Positions 9,290 to 18,809 are shown, numbered from the stretch's first letter. The stretch: DNA of 64,000 nucleotides from Rhodanobacter thiooxydans (GCF_030291135.1 NZ_CP127409.1:930001-994000); one strand, 5' to 3'. A program made the numbers and translations. The notes: a model not told the origin generated them from the sequence alone.

Positions 9290-10807
9290 ATGTCACGTTC
9301 GTTGTTCCTCGTTCTTGCCGCGGCAGGCGCACTGGCGCTTGCCGGATGCTCCGGCAAGCCGTCCGCGATATCGCCGGTGGGGGAGGCTGACGCCAGCCCT
9401 GCCGCGATCGCCGCGACCCACGGCGACTTCGGCCCGCCGCAGGGCGAGCCGATCCACGCGGTGCTGACCAGCCCGCCGCACGTGCCGCCGCCGGTCAACC
9501 GCAACTACCCGGCGAAAGTGATCGTCGAGCTGGAGGTGATCGAGAAGGAGATGCCGATCTCCGAAGGCGTCAGCTACACGTTCTGGACCTTCGGCGGCAC
9601 GGTGCCGGGCAGCTTCATCCGGGTGCGCCAGGGCGACACGGTGGAGTTCCACCTGAAGAACGCGCCAGACAGCAAGATGCCGCACAACATCGACCTGCAC
9701 GGGGTGACCGGGCCGGGCGGCGGCGCGGCGTCCAGCTTCACCGCGCCGGGGCATGAATCGCGGTTCACCTTCAAGGCGCTGAACCAGGGCATCTACGTGT
9801 ACCACTGCGCCACTGCGCCGGTGGGCATGCACATTGCCAACGGCATGTACGGGCTGATCCTGGTCGAGCCGCCGGAAGGGTTGCCGAAGGTCGACCACGA
9901 GTACTACGTGATGCAGGGCGACTTCTACACCACCGGCAAGTACCGGCAGAAGGGCCACCAGCCGTTCGACATGGAGAAGGCGATCGACGAGCACCCGACC
10001 TATGTGCTGTTCAACGGCAAGGAAGGCGCGCTGACCGGTGACAACGCACTGACCGCGAAGACCAACCAGACGGTGCGGCTGTTCGTGGGCAACGGCGGAC
10101 CGAACCTGGTGTCGAGCTTCCATGTGATCGGCGAGATCTTCGACAAGGTGCAGCCCGAAGGCGGCACGGTGGCACAGCACAACGTGCAGACCACGCTGAT
10201 CCCGTCCGGTGGCGCGGCGATGGTGGAGTTCCACACCGACGTGCCGGGCAGCTACGTGCTGGTCGACCACTCGATCTTCCGCGCGTTCAACAAGGGCGCG
10301 CTGGGCATCCTGAAGGTGGACGGCCCGGAAGACAAGACGATCTACTCGGGCAAGGAAGTGGACTCGGTGTACCTGGGCGATCGCTCGGAGCCGAACCTGA
10401 AGGCGGTAACCACGGCGGCGACGGCGCATGCGGCCGGCACGCTGACCAAGGCAGAACAGATCGCGGCGGGCAAGCAGCTGTTCACCGGCACCTGCTCGGT
10501 GTGCCACCAGGCGAACGGCGAAGGCCTGCCGAACGTGTTCCCGCCGCTGGCCAAGTCGGACTTCCTGGCCGCCGACCCGAAGCGGGCGATGACGATCGTG
10601 ACGCATGGCCTGACCGGCAAGGTCACGGTGAACGGCCACGAGTACGACTCGGTGATGCCGCCGATGAGCCAGCTCAATGACGACGAGGTGGCGAACATCC
10701 TGACCTACGTGCTGAACAGCTGGGGCAACCCGGGTGGCCAGATCAGCAAGGAAGAGGTGGCCAAGGCACGCGCCGAGGCACCCGCAGTCGCGGCGCCAGC
10801 GCACTGA
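9290..10807 (+). CDS. nirK: Copper nitrite reductase with C-terminal cytochrome c domain, lipoprotein
   Basis: Reduces nitrite to nitric oxide in the periplasm. The 505-residue protein starts with a lipoprotein signal ending LALAGC (C20). Two cupredoxin domains follow, with type 1 copper ligands H132, C173, H181 and M186 and type 2 ligands H137, H172 and H327. Active-site D135 and H278 are also present. After about residue 380 comes a fused class I cytochrome c with CSVCH (402-406) and a probable axial Met in VMPPMSQL. The fusion lets the enzyme take electrons through its own haem. It is preceded by an FNR-type box and is probably made only at low oxygen. Confidence 0.96.
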   Translation: MSRSLFLVLAAAGALALAGCSGKPSAISPVGEADASPAAIAATHGDFGPPQGEPIHAVLTSPPHVPPPVNRNYPAKVIVELEVIEKEMPISEGVSYTFWTFGGTVPGSFIRVRQGDTVEFHLKNAPDSKMPHNIDLHGVTGPGGGAASSFTAPGHESRFTFKALNQGIYVYHCATAPVGMHIANGMYGLILVEPPEGLPKVDHEYYVMQGDFYTTGKYRQKGHQPFDMEKAIDEHPTYVLFNGKEGALTGDNALTAKTNQTVRLFVGNGGPNLVSSFHVIGEIFDKVQPEGGTVAQHNVQTTLIPSGGAAMVEFHTDVPGSYVLVDHSIFRAFNKGALGILKVDGPEDKTIYSGKEVDSVYLGDRSEPNLKAVTTAATAHAAGTLTKAEQIAAGKQLFTGTCSVCHQANGEGLPNVFPPLAKSDFLAADPKRAMTIVTHGLTGKVTVNGHEYDSVMPPMSQLNDDEVANILTYVLNSWGNPGGQISKEEVAKARAEAPAVAAPAH

Positions 10808-10869
10808 CCGGGATGATCGCGCCAATATTTTGGCGGTAAAAACGTCCAAAACGATAAACAGGAATACGC

Positions 10870-10894
10870 AACGCCGGCCCTCATGGCCGGCGTT
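10870..10894 (+). terminator. Hairpin after nirK
   Basis: Perfect ten-pair inverted repeat AACGCCGGCC-CTCAT-GGCCGGCGTT, 63 bp after the nirK stop. There is no T-run after it, so it may be a weak or factor-assisted terminator, or a 3' stabilising hairpin. Confidence 0.55.
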
Positions 10895-10957
10895 GTCGTC
10901 TGGTCGCACCGCGCGGCCGCGGCGCGTTGTCACAGCCGCAGCCGACACCAGTGGCGA

Positions 10958-10971
10958 TTGACCGAAATCAA
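10958..10971 (+). promoter_or_regulatory. FNR/Dnr-type box upstream of the porin gene
   Basis: TTGAC-CGAA-ATCAA, an excellent palindromic match, 54 bp before the porin ATG at 11026. The -10 region (around 10994, GAGACT) is weak by consensus but correctly placed. Confidence 0.72.
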
Positions 10972-11025
10972 CTTGGTCGCGCGTGCACATCCCGAGACTG
11001 CCGCGGACCTCAAGGGAGCCACACC

Positions 11026-12282
11026 ATGAAACATGCACGCAATCATCTTTCGGCCGCCTGCTTGCTCGCGATCCTGGCCGCCCCGGCCTGGGCGGCCGGC
11101 ACAACCGCCGACGCCGGCGGCCCGGCGGCATCCGCACCATCGTGGCAACTGGAGTGGGATGCCCGCCTACGCCACGAACAGGTCGACGACGACGCGTTCG
11201 CGCGCGACGCCCGGGCCGACACCTTGCGCCTGCGCCTCGGTCTGCATGGCGAGTTCGGGCATGGCTGGAGCGGCCTGGTCGAAGGCGCCGGTGTGGCCAG
11301 TGCCGGCGACCGTTACAACAGCGGCGCCAATGGCCGCACCTTGTACCCGGCGGTGACCGACCCGCGCGGCGGCGAGTTCAACCAGTACTGGCTGCGCTGG
11401 CAGGGCGACCGGTTCGGTGCCAGCGCCGGTCGCCAGCGGCTGCTGCTGGATAACCAGCGCTGGGTCGGCAGCGTGGGCTGGCGCCAGCACGAACAGACCT
11501 TCGATGCGGTCGAACTGCGCTGGCAGCCGCTGGCCGCGTTGACAGTGCGCTACGACTGGCTCGATCGCGTGCACCGGGTGGCCGGCCGCGATGCGCTGAA
11601 CCCGCTCGCGCGCGAGCGCAAGTTGAACACCCATTTGCTCAATCTGGGGTGGACTCAGGACGCGCAGCAGTGGACGGGTTATGCCTACCTGCACGAGGAC
11701 CGCGATGTGGCCAGCGCTTCCAGCGCCACCTACGGCGTGCGCTGGAGCGGCAAGGCGTTGCGCCAGGGCAATGGCCTCGGCTGGACGCTGGAAGGAGCGC
11801 GGCAATATGACTACGCCAACAACCCGCAGCATTTCGCGCACGGCTACTGGCTGCTGGAACCGAGCTGGACGCAGTCCGGGATCACCGCGAAGCTGGGCTG
11901 GGAACACTTGGGCGGCAACGGTCGGCATGCGCTGCAGACACCGCTGGCCACGCTGCACGCGTTCAACGGCTGGGACGACCAGTTCGGCGTGACTCCGGCC
12001 GGCGGCCTGGAGGATCGCTACGCCGGCGTCAACGGCAACTTCGGTCGCCATGGTGTAGCCAGCAAGCTGGGCTGGGCGGTGGCCTACCACGACTACCGCG
12101 CCGATCGCGGCGGTCGCTACGGCAGCGAGTGGGATGCCTCGCTGGCGTTTGCGCTGGCGCAGGGTCTCAGCGGTCTGCTGAAGGTGGCGAACTATCGTGC
12201 CGATGGCTTCGGCCGCGACAGCGCGAAGCTGTGGCTGCAACTGGAGTGGCGTGGCCAGCGGGCGCTGGCCGGCGCGCGTTGA
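11026..12282 (+). CDS. Alginate-export-like outer membrane porin
   Basis: A 418-residue exported protein: signal peptide (SAACLLAILAAPAWAAG), then alternating beta-strands rich in aromatic girdle residues and ending in an amphipathic strand (KLWLQLEWRGQ). The pattern resembles the alginate_exp/porin family often found in denitrification clusters. The ATG at 11026 has AAGGGA at 11012-11017. Its position between nirK and the NnrS-like operon, with its own FNR-type box, suggests it moves a solute needed in anaerobic respiration, perhaps nitrite or nitrate. The substrate is an inference; the family name does not prove alginate transport. Confidence 0.7.
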   Translation: MKHARNHLSAACLLAILAAPAWAAGTTADAGGPAASAPSWQLEWDARLRHEQVDDDAFARDARADTLRLRLGLHGEFGHGWSGLVEGAGVASAGDRYNSGANGRTLYPAVTDPRGGEFNQYWLRWQGDRFGASAGRQRLLLDNQRWVGSVGWRQHEQTFDAVELRWQPLAALTVRYDWLDRVHRVAGRDALNPLARERKLNTHLLNLGWTQDAQQWTGYAYLHEDRDVASASSATYGVRWSGKALRQGNGLGWTLEGARQYDYANNPQHFAHGYWLLEPSWTQSGITAKLGWEHLGGNGRHALQTPLATLHAFNGWDDQFGVTPAGGLEDRYAGVNGNFGRHGVASKLGWAVAYHDYRADRGGRYGSEWDASLAFALAQGLSGLLKVANYRADGFGRDSAKLWLQLEWRGQRALAGAR

Positions 12283-12308
12283 ACGAAGCGGTAACGCCGG
12301 CGGGCGCG

Positions 12309-12322
12309 TTGATCCAGGTCAG
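12309..12322 (+). promoter_or_regulatory. FNR/Dnr-type box upstream of the DUF2249 / NnrS-like operon
   Basis: TTGAT-CCAG-GTCAG, nine of ten half-site positions. A TGAGAT hexamer at 12345-12350 starts 29.5 bp from the box centre. The first ATG of the operon is at 12357, so the leader would be very short or absent. Confidence 0.65.
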
Positions 12323-12356
12323 CGCGCTCGTGCCGCCGCTGCGTTGAGATGGCGCC

Positions 12357-12638
12357 ATGCAAGCGAAGCCCTCACCCCGACACCGCGTCGACGACGCGGT
12401 ATTCCCCGAACTCGACCTGCGCTGGTTGCCGTCGCCGGAGCCGATGCTGCGTGCGCTGGCAGCGGCCGACGCCTTGCTGCCGGGACAGGCGGTGCAGGTG
12501 CTCACCCCGCTGATGCCCACGCCGCTGCTCGACGCGCTGGCATCGCGCGGCCTGCAGGCGACAGCGTTTGCCTTGCCGACCGGCGGTGCGCGCGTGCTGA
12601 TCCGCTGCCCGGACGGCGATGACGCAGCTGCGGCTTGA
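12357..12638 (+). CDS. DUF2249 domain protein
   Basis: A 93-residue protein with the DUF2249 layout: an N-terminal LDLRWLPSPEPMLRALAAADAL segment, a strand (AVQVLTPLMPTPLLDALASRG) and a final beta strand (ARVLIRC). It resembles TusA-like folds and is repeatedly found beside NO-related genes in denitrifiers. Function is unknown. It overlaps the start of the next gene (12619), so the two are translationally coupled. Confidence 0.75.
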   Translation: MQAKPSPRHRVDDAVFPELDLRWLPSPEPMLRALAAADALLPGQAVQVLTPLMPTPLLDALASRGLQATAFALPTGGARVLIRCPDGDDAAAA

Positions 12639-13872
12639 GCAGGCACCGGCACCCTCGCTGCCGCGGCGCTTCCTGCTCGGCGCGCCGTGCTGGGGCGTGC
12701 TGGCCGGCGCGTTGCTGATCGTCGACGGCGACGCGGCGCTGCGCATGCGCTGGAACCCTGCCACGCTGGCCCTCGTACATGTGTTCACGCTGGGCGTGCT
12801 GGGCAACGCGATGCTCGGCAGCGTGTTGCAGTTCCTGCCAGCCGCCGCCGGCGTGCGGGTGCGCGGCAGCGCGGCGCTGGGGCCGTGGCTGCATGGCCTG
12901 TTCAACCTCGGTGTGTTGCTGCTGGTGGCGGGTTTGCACCAGCGCTGGCGCATCGCCCTGATCGCTGCGGCGCTGCTGCTGCCGCTGGCCTTCGTGTTGC
13001 TGGCGGCGATGACCGTGCCCGGCTTGCTGACCGCGGCTGGGCAGCGCCTGTTGCGCGCGGGCTTCGGCGTGGCGATCGGATTCGCCGTGCTTACCGCACT
13101 GCTCGGCGGCCTGCTGGCGCTGGGCCTTGCCGGCTATCTGGCCCTGCCGCTGGCAGCGCTCGCCGACGTGCATGCGAGTTGGGGCGTGCTGGGTTGGGTG
13201 GTGGTGCTGATGGCCAGCGTGGCACGAGTGGTGATGCCGATGTTCCAGGGCACCGGCACGCTGCGCGAGCCGGTGCAGGCGGCGTGGCTGGGCAGCGCGC
13301 TGCTGATGCTGCTCGGTGCGGCGATCTGGCGGCTGGCCGATGGCAGTGGCGCCTGGCTGGTCGGCGCGGTGGCCGTGCTCACACTGGCGTTCGCCGTTGC
13401 CGGGTTGTGGCTGCAATGGCGTGCGCCGCGACTGCGCCGCGGGCCGTTGCTGTGGAGCTGGCGTGCCGGCCTGATGCTGCTGGTGCTGGCCGCGCTGGCG
13501 CTGCTCGCGGACGTGCGCGGCGGCATGCTGGCCGGTGCGCTGGGGCTGGGCGTCGCGCTGCCGTTGCTGGTCACCGGCATGATGCTGGAGATCGTGCCCT
13601 TCATCGGCTGGATCGAGCTGCACCGACGTATCGGCCGTGGCGTGCAGCTGCCCGGCGTGCAGCGGCTGCTGCCGGTGCCCGAGAAGACCCGCGCGCTGCT
13701 GGCGCAACTGCCGCTGCTGCTGTTGCCGGCTGCCGCGCTGTGGCCATCGGCGTGGCTGGCGCGTGTCGCCGGGCTGGCGCTGGTGCTGGCGTGGGGCGTC
13801 GCGTGGTGGACGCTGCGCGGCGTGCGCCGGCGCGCGAATCAATTCCTGTCGACCGTGGAGCCTCGCTCGTGA
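12619..13872 (+). CDS. NnrS-like multi-pass membrane protein
   Basis: A 417-residue, extremely hydrophobic protein with about twelve predicted membrane helices and few charged loops. Histidines occur near helix ends (LVHVFTLGVLGN, PWLHGLF, LHRRIGRG), as in the NnrS group of haem- and copper-binding membrane proteins linked to NO stress and denitrification. The assignment rests on topology, operon context and partial similarity, so NnrS-like is safer than NnrS. It overlaps the DUF2249 gene upstream by 20 bp and the DGC-domain gene downstream (GTGA), and shares their FNR-type promoter. Confidence 0.65.
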   Translation: MTQLRLEQAPAPSLPRRFLLGAPCWGVLAGALLIVDGDAALRMRWNPATLALVHVFTLGVLGNAMLGSVLQFLPAAAGVRVRGSAALGPWLHGLFNLGVLLLVAGLHQRWRIALIAAALLLPLAFVLLAAMTVPGLLTAAGQRLLRAGFGVAIGFAVLTALLGGLLALGLAGYLALPLAALADVHASWGVLGWVVVLMASVARVVMPMFQGTGTLREPVQAAWLGSALLMLLGAAIWRLADGSGAWLVGAVAVLTLAFAVAGLWLQWRAPRLRRGPLLWSWRAGLMLLVLAALALLADVRGGMLAGALGLGVALPLLVTGMMLEIVPFIGWIELHRRIGRGVQLPGVQRLLPVPEKTRALLAQLPLLLLPAAALWPSAWLARVAGLALVLAWGVAWWTLRGVRRRANQFLSTVEPRS

Positions 13873-14252
13873 GTGCCAAGTTGCCGCTCGTCTATTCCTG
13901 TTCCGGTTGCTCCAGCGCGGCGCAGATGGCCAATCACCTGGCACTGCAACTCGATCGCGCCGGCGTCGCCGAGATGTCCTGCATCGCCGGCGTCGGCGGT
14001 GGCGTCACCGGGCTGGTACGCACCGCGCGGAGCGGGCGGCGCATCCTGGCGCTGGACGGCTGCGTGCTGAAGTGCGTCGCGGCCTGCCTCGCCAACGCGG
14101 GCGTGGTGGCCGATACCCATGTGGTGCTCTCCGAGCATGGCGTGAAGAAACGCCAGCACGCGGATTTCGATCCGGTCGAGGCGCAGCGGCTGTACGCCGC
14201 CGACGTGCTGCCGGCGGCGCAGGCGCTCGCCGCCACCGGGCAGGATGGTTGA
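13869..14252 (+). CDS. DGC-domain putative zinc-binding protein
   Basis: A 127-residue protein with a Cys-rich CSGCSSA motif near the N-terminus and the signature L-D-G-C-x3-C-x3-C (ALDGCVLKCVAAC) of the DGC family, annotated as putative metal-binding. The GTG start at 13869 overlaps the preceding stop as GTGA. Such proteins often sit near redox or denitrification genes, but no activity is established. Its stop codon (14250-14252) lies inside the FNR-type box of the nadA promoter. Confidence 0.8.
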   Translation: MSAKLPLVYSCSGCSSAAQMANHLALQLDRAGVAEMSCIAGVGGGVTGLVRTARSGRRILALDGCVLKCVAACLANAGVVADTHVVLSEHGVKKRQHADFDPVEAQRLYAADVLPAAQALAATGQDG

Positions 14253-14262
14253 CGTGGGTCAA
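14249..14262 (+). promoter_or_regulatory. FNR/Dnr-type box upstream of nadA
   Basis: TTGAC-GTGG-GTCAA, a near-ideal palindrome. A CATGAT hexamer (14286-14291, four of six) begins about 30 bp from the centre. The predicted transcript start leaves a leader of about 155 bases before nadA at 14451; that leader holds no obvious gene. Confidence 0.65.
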
Positions 14263-14450
14263 GGCGCGCGAGCGGTCGGGCCGGCCATGATGCCGCCCAC
14301 CATGCCCGGCCCGATTTTCAGCGCGATCCTTCCACGGCCATTGCCGCGCCGTTTGCCGCGAGCGGCGGAGCCTCCGGGCCGGCACGCCGCATCCGTCTGC
14401 CGTGCCACCGCCTGAGCCCGTCCGTTTCCCTCCATCGAAAAGCGATCAGC

Positions 14451-15476
14451 ATGACCGCCTCCGCAAACCTGCCCGTGCCGGTCTGGCGCGACGAACTGGA
14501 ACACGAATACGCCGCGCTGGCCGAGCGGCTCGAACCGCTGGTGCCGTGCCTGGAGATCCCGCTGCACCTGCCGTGGATCGACGCGATCAACAAGCTGAAG
14601 AAGCAGCGCGGCGCGGTGATCATGGCGCACAGCTACCAGTCGCCGGAGATCTTCCACGGCGTGGCCGACATCACCGGCGATTCGCTCGGCCTGGCACAAG
14701 CTGCGGCCGAATGCGACGCCGAGCTGATCGTGCTGTGCGGCGTGCACTTCATGGCCGAGACCGCGAAGATCCTGGCGCCGGAAAAGACCGTGCTGCTGCC
14801 CGACCTGGAAGCCGGTTGCTCGCTGGCTTCCTCGATCACCGCCGCCGACGTGCGTGCGTTGCGCGCGCAGCATCCCGGCGCGCCAGTGGTGAGCTACGCC
14901 AACACCTCGGCCGCGGTGAAGGCGGAGTCTGACGCGATCTGCACCTCGGCGAACGCGGTGCAGGTGGTGGAGGCGATGGGCGCGCCGAAGGTGATCTTCC
15001 TGCCCGACGAGTTCCTCGGTCGCTACATCGCCAAGCAGACGCAGGTGGAAATCGTCCTGTGGCACGGCCGCTGCGAAGTGCATGAGCGCTTCACCGCGCA
15101 GGAAGTGCGGCACGTGCGCGAGCAGTTCGGCACCAGGGTGGTGGCGCATCCGGAATGTTCGCCCGAGGTGCTGGCCGAGGCCGACTTCGTCGGCTCCACC
15201 ACCGCCATGGGCAAGTGGCTGGCGCGCGAGAAGCCGGCGCGGGTGGCGATGATCACCGAGTGCTCGATGGCCGACAACCTCAAGTCGCAGTTTCCGCAGA
15301 CCGAGTTCATCAAGCCGTGCAACCTGTGTCCGCATATGCAGCGGATCACCTTGCAGAACATCTACGCCTGCCTGTGCGACATGCGCCACGCGATCGAGAT
15401 TCCCGCCGACGTCAGTGTGCGTGCGCGCGCTGCGCTGGAGCGCATGCTGACTATCGGTCGGCGCGAAAGCGTGTGA
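14451..15476 (+). CDS. nadA: Quinolinate synthase
   Basis: Condenses iminoaspartate with dihydroxyacetone phosphate to quinolinate in de novo NAD synthesis. At 341 residues it is the usual length. Signatures seen are MAHSYQSPEIFHGVAD near the N-terminus, CGVHFMAETAKIL, SYANTSAAVKAESDAICTSAN and the C-terminal CNLCPHMQRITLQNIY. Cysteines in the CGVHF, ITECSM and KPCNLCPHM segments fit the oxygen-sensitive [4Fe-4S] cluster. It is followed by nadB with a GTGA overlap, so substrate can pass between the two partners. The FNR-type box upstream is an unusual regulatory setting for this gene. Confidence 0.93.
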   Translation: MTASANLPVPVWRDELEHEYAALAERLEPLVPCLEIPLHLPWIDAINKLKKQRGAVIMAHSYQSPEIFHGVADITGDSLGLAQAAAECDAELIVLCGVHFMAETAKILAPEKTVLLPDLEAGCSLASSITAADVRALRAQHPGAPVVSYANTSAAVKAESDAICTSANAVQVVEAMGAPKVIFLPDEFLGRYIAKQTQVEIVLWHGRCEVHERFTAQEVRHVREQFGTRVVAHPECSPEVLAEADFVGSTTAMGKWLAREKPARVAMITECSMADNLKSQFPQTEFIKPCNLCPHMQRITLQNIYACLCDMRHAIEIPADVSVRARAALERMLTIGRRESV

Positions 15477-16921
15477 GGCATGCGCACCTGCCAGTCGTGG
15501 TGGTGGGCGGCGGCGTGGCCGGGCTGGCGACGGCGCTGGCCATGGCACCGGCACCGGTGCGGCTGTTGTGCCGCGCCCACGATGGCTGCGGCAGCGCCAG
15601 TGCGCTGGCCCAAGGCGGCATCGCCGCGGCGCTCGATCCGCGCGACAGCGCCGCCGCGCATGCCGCCGACACGCTGGCCGCCGGAGCGCAGCACAACGAC
15701 GCGGCGATGGTGCAGTGGCTGGCAGCCGAGGCGCCCGCGGCGATCGTCTGGCTGCAGGCACAGGGGGTGGCTTTCGACAGCGATGCGCAGGGTCATCTGC
15801 AGCTTGGTCGCGAAGGCGGCCACGGTGCGGCGCGCATCGTGCACGCCGGCGGCGATGCCAGCGGCGCCGCGCTGGTGCAGGCGCTGCGCGCCAGGGCGCA
15901 GGCGGCCATGCACGTGCAGTGGCGCGGCGGTGTCGATGTCGATGGCCTGCTGCTGCGCGAAGGGCGCGTGGTGGGCGTGCGCACCCGCGACGAGCGCGGC
16001 CGCCATGAGCAGGTCGAGGCGGCGGCCGTGGTGCTGGCCACCGGCGGCATCGGCGCCTCGTACGCGCGCACCAGCAACCCGCCGGGCGCCGATGGCGCCG
16101 GTCTCGCGCTGGGGTTGGCGGCGGGGGCCGCACCGCGCGACCTGGAGTTCGTGCAGTTCCATCCCACCGCGCTCGACGTGCCGGGCCATTGCCTGCCGCT
16201 GATCACCGAGGCGCTGCGCGGTGCCGGTGCCCGCCTGCACGATGCCGACGGCAACGCGCTGATGGCGGGGCTGCATCCGCTGGGCGACCTGGCGCCGCGC
16301 GACGTGGTGTCGCGGCGCGTGGCTGCAGAGCAGGCAGCGGGTGGGCGGGTCTGGCTCGACGCGACCGCAGTGGACGGCGCTTGGGAAAAGCGTTTTCCCA
16401 CCGTGCTGGCTGCATGCCTGGCGCACGGCTTCGATCCGCGCCGGCAGGCGCTGCCGGTGACGCCGGCGGCGCATTTCCACATGGGCGGGCTGGCCACCGA
16501 TGCGGACGGGCGCACCAGCGTGCCGGGCCTGTACGCGGTGGGCGAGGTGGCCTGCAATGGCGTGCACGGCGCCAATCGGCTGGCCAGCAATTCGCTGCTG
16601 GAGGGCGTGCTGTGCGGCCGTCGGCTGGGTCGGTTGCTGGCAGATGTGGCAACGCCGGCGTCCGGCAACGGCCCGCTCCGCGTGATCGAGCGCGGCGAAA
16701 GCCTGCCGTCAGCCCAGCTCGCCGCGCTGCGCGAACTGCTGTGGCGCTCGGCCGGCCCGGTGCGCGAGGCCGGTGCCCTGCGCGATGCATGGCGGGCCTG
16801 CGCGGTGCTGGCCGAACTCGGCTGGCAGGCGCGGCTGGCCAAGGCGCTGCTGCGCGCGATGCGCCTGCGCCGGCATGCGCTGGGCGCGCATTGGCGGGAG
16901 GATCGCGGCTGTCCGCGCTGA
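15473..16921 (+). CDS. nadB: L-aspartate oxidase
   Basis: A flavoprotein that oxidises L-aspartate to iminoaspartate, using O2 aerobically or fumarate anaerobically. The N-terminal FAD site is [17 protein letters not shown]. Later come [14 protein letters not shown], a HPTAL motif, [43 protein letters not shown] and a short helical C-terminus. The GTG at 15473 was chosen because it overlaps the nadA stop (GTGA) and leaves a proper Rossmann start. At 482 residues it is clearly shorter than the ~540 of E. coli NadB; the loss is in the C-terminal helical domain. The third pathway gene, nadC, is not in the window. Confidence 0.9.
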   Translation: MRHAHLPVVVVGGGVAGLATALAMAPAPVRLLCRAHDGCGSASALAQGGIAAALDPRDSAAAHAADTLAAGAQHNDAAMVQWLAAEAPAAIVWLQAQGVAFDSDAQGHLQLGREGGHGAARIVHAGGDASGAALVQALRARAQAAMHVQWRGGVDVDGLLLREGRVVGVRTRDERGRHEQVEAAAVVLATGGIGASYARTSNPPGADGAGLALGLAAGAAPRDLEFVQFHPTALDVPGHCLPLITEALRGAGARLHDADGNALMAGLHPLGDLAPRDVVSRRVAAEQAAGGRVWLDATAVDGAWEKRFPTVLAACLAHGFDPRRQALPVTPAAHFHMGGLATDADGRTSVPGLYAVGEVACNGVHGANRLASNSLLEGVLCGRRLGRLLADVATPASGNGPLRVIERGESLPSAQLAALRELLWRSAGPVREAGALRDAWRACAVLAELGWQARLAKALLRAMRLRRHALGAHWREDRGCPR

Positions 16922-16980
16922 AGCGATCGGCATGCGCGATGGCGACCGGTTTCAATGCGCGCGCGTACGGGCTGGCATGG

Positions 16981-16994
16981 TTGATCGGCGTCAA
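16981..16994 (+). promoter_or_regulatory. FNR/Dnr-type box upstream of fabA
   Basis: TTGAT-CGGC-GTCAA, ten of ten half-site positions with the R/Y variants, 55 bp before the fabA ATG. The matching -10 slot (CACACT, 17016-17021) is weak, so activator dependence is plausible. Confidence 0.65.
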
Positions 16995-17048
16995 GACAGG
17001 ACGGCGCGCAGCTGGCACACTGGGCGTTCCTCACCCCGCGAGTATTTC

Positions 17049-17564
17049 ATGACACGTCCTTCCTCCTTCGACTACGAACAGCTGCGTGCCTGCGGTCGCG
17101 GCGAGCTGTTCGGCGACGACAATGCCCGTCTGCCTTCGCCGCCGATGCTGATGTTCGATCGCATCACGCAGATTTCCGAGGAAGGTGGTGCCTACGGCAA
17201 GGGTCTGATCCATGCCGAAATGGACATCCATCCGAAGCTGTGGTTTTTCGACTGCCACTTCATCGGCGATCCGGTGATGCCCGGCTGCCTCGGCCTGGAT
17301 GCGATGTGGCAGCTCAGCGGCTTCTTCCTGCCGTGGCTGGGCGAACCCGGTCGCGGCCGCGCGCTGGGCGTGGGCAACGTGAAGTTCTCCGGCCAGGTGA
17401 TGCCGACGGCGAAGCTGGTGCGCTACGAGATCGACATCCGCCGCGTGATGCGCGGCAAGCTGCGGCTGGTGATCGCCGACGGCAAGACCTTCGTCGACGA
17501 TCGCCTGATCTACGAGGCCAGCGACATGCGCGTCGGCCTGTTCCAGACCACCGAGGGTTTTTGA
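17049..17564 (+). CDS. fabA: 3-hydroxydecanoyl-ACP dehydratase/isomerase
   Basis: Introduces the double bond of unsaturated fatty acids at the C10 stage. The 171-residue protein carries the catalytic H70 ([17 protein letters not shown]) and D84, the same numbering as E. coli FabA. It is followed one base after its stop by fabB, the classical FabA-FabB pair for oxygen-independent unsaturated fatty acid synthesis. An FNR-type box lies in the short gap after nadB, which suggests low-oxygen control. Confidence 0.96.
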   Translation: MTRPSSFDYEQLRACGRGELFGDDNARLPSPPMLMFDRITQISEEGGAYGKGLIHAEMDIHPKLWFFDCHFIGDPVMPGCLGLDAMWQLSGFFLPWLGEPGRGRALGVGNVKFSGQVMPTAKLVRYEIDIRRVMRGKLRLVIADGKTFVDDRLIYEASDMRVGLFQTTEGF

Positions 17565-17565
17565 G

Positions 17566-18774
17566 ATGCGGCGTGTCGTAGTGACGGGCATGGGCATCGT
17601 GTCGTGCCTGGGCAATCTTCCGGCCACGGTGGCGCGCGCGCTGCGCGACGGCCAGAGCGGCATCCGGGCGATCCCGGAATACATCGAGCGCGGCCTGCGC
17701 AGCCACGTGGCGGGCGTGCCGCAGATCGACCTGGACGCCGCGATCGACCGCAAGCTGAAGCGTTTCATGGGCGATGCCGCCGCCTACGCCTACGTGGCGA
17801 TGCGTTCGGCGATCGCCGATGCAGGGCTGGCCATCGAGCACATCCGCCATCCGCGCAGCGGCGTGATCGCCGGTTCCGGCGGTGGCTCCGCACAGTGGCA
17901 GATCGAGACCGGCGACATCCTGCGCGAGAAGGGCGTGCGCAAGATCGGCCCGTACATGGTGCCGCGCACGATGTGCTCGACTGTGTCCGCTTCGCTGGCC
18001 ACGGCCTTCGGCATCCTGGGGCTGAGCTATTCGATCTCCGCGGCCTGCGCCACCTCGGCGCACTGCATCGGTGCCGCCGCCGACCTGATCCGCCACGGCG
18101 CGCAGGACGTGATGTTTGCCGGCGGCGGCGAGGAAGAACACTGGGGCATGACCGCACAGTTCGACGCGATGGGTGCGCTCTCCAGCCACCACAACGACAC
18201 GCCGGCTACCGCCTCGCGTCCCTATGACACCGGTCGCGATGGCTTCGTCATCGCCGGCGGTGGCGGCATGCTGGTGCTGGAGGAGTACGAGCACGCGAAG
18301 GCGCGCGGCGCGCACATCCACGCCGAGCTGGTCGGCTACGGCGTCACTTCCGACGGCGCCGAGATGGTGGCGCCGTCGGGCGAAGGCGCGGTGCGCTGCA
18401 TGCAGATGGCGCTGGCCGGCGTGGACGCGCCGGTCGACTACCTCAATACCCATGGCACCGCCACGCCGCTGGGCGACATCGTCGAACTCAATGCGGTGCG
18501 CGAGGTGTTCGGCAATGCGGTGCCGCCGCTGTCCTCGACCAAGGCATTGACCGGCCATTCGCTCGGCGCTGCCAGCGTGCACGAGGCGATCTACAGCCTG
18601 CTGATGCTCAACGAGGGTTTCATGGCCGGTTCGGCGCACATTGACGAACTCGACCCGCGCGCCGAGGGTTTCCCGATCCTGCGCGAAAGCCGCCCGGCGA
18701 AACTGACCACGGTGATGTCGAACAGCTTCGGCTTCGGCGGCACCAACGGCACCCTGGTATTCGCCAGGGTGTGA
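17566..18774 (+). CDS. fabB: Beta-ketoacyl-ACP synthase I
   Basis: Elongates the FabA product in unsaturated fatty acid synthesis. The 402-residue thiolase-fold enzyme shows the catalytic triad: C161 ([14 protein letters not shown]), the first His in [11 protein letters not shown] and the second in [12 protein letters not shown]. The C-terminal [11 protein letters not shown] motif is intact. It starts one base after fabA ends (TGA-G-ATG), so the two are translated together. Confidence 0.96.
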   Translation: MRRVVVTGMGIVSCLGNLPATVARALRDGQSGIRAIPEYIERGLRSHVAGVPQIDLDAAIDRKLKRFMGDAAAYAYVAMRSAIADAGLAIEHIRHPRSGVIAGSGGGSAQWQIETGDILREKGVRKIGPYMVPRTMCSTVSASLATAFGILGLSYSISAACATSAHCIGAAADLIRHGAQDVMFAGGGEEEHWGMTAQFDAMGALSSHHNDTPATASRPYDTGRDGFVIAGGGGMLVLEEYEHAKARGAHIHAELVGYGVTSDGAEMVAPSGEGAVRCMQMALAGVDAPVDYLNTHGTATPLGDIVELNAVREVFGNAVPPLSSTKALTGHSLGAASVHEAIYSLLMLNEGFMAGSAHIDELDPRAEGFPILRESRPAKLTTVMSNSFGFGGTNGTLVFARV

Positions 18775-18809
18775 CAGCGCGCTCCGGCCGACACAGAGAA
18801 GCCACCGGC

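Noticed and set aside
10427..10700. Separate cytochrome c gene after nirK
   Set aside because: The haem domain is in frame with NirK with no stop or start between them, so it is a fusion.
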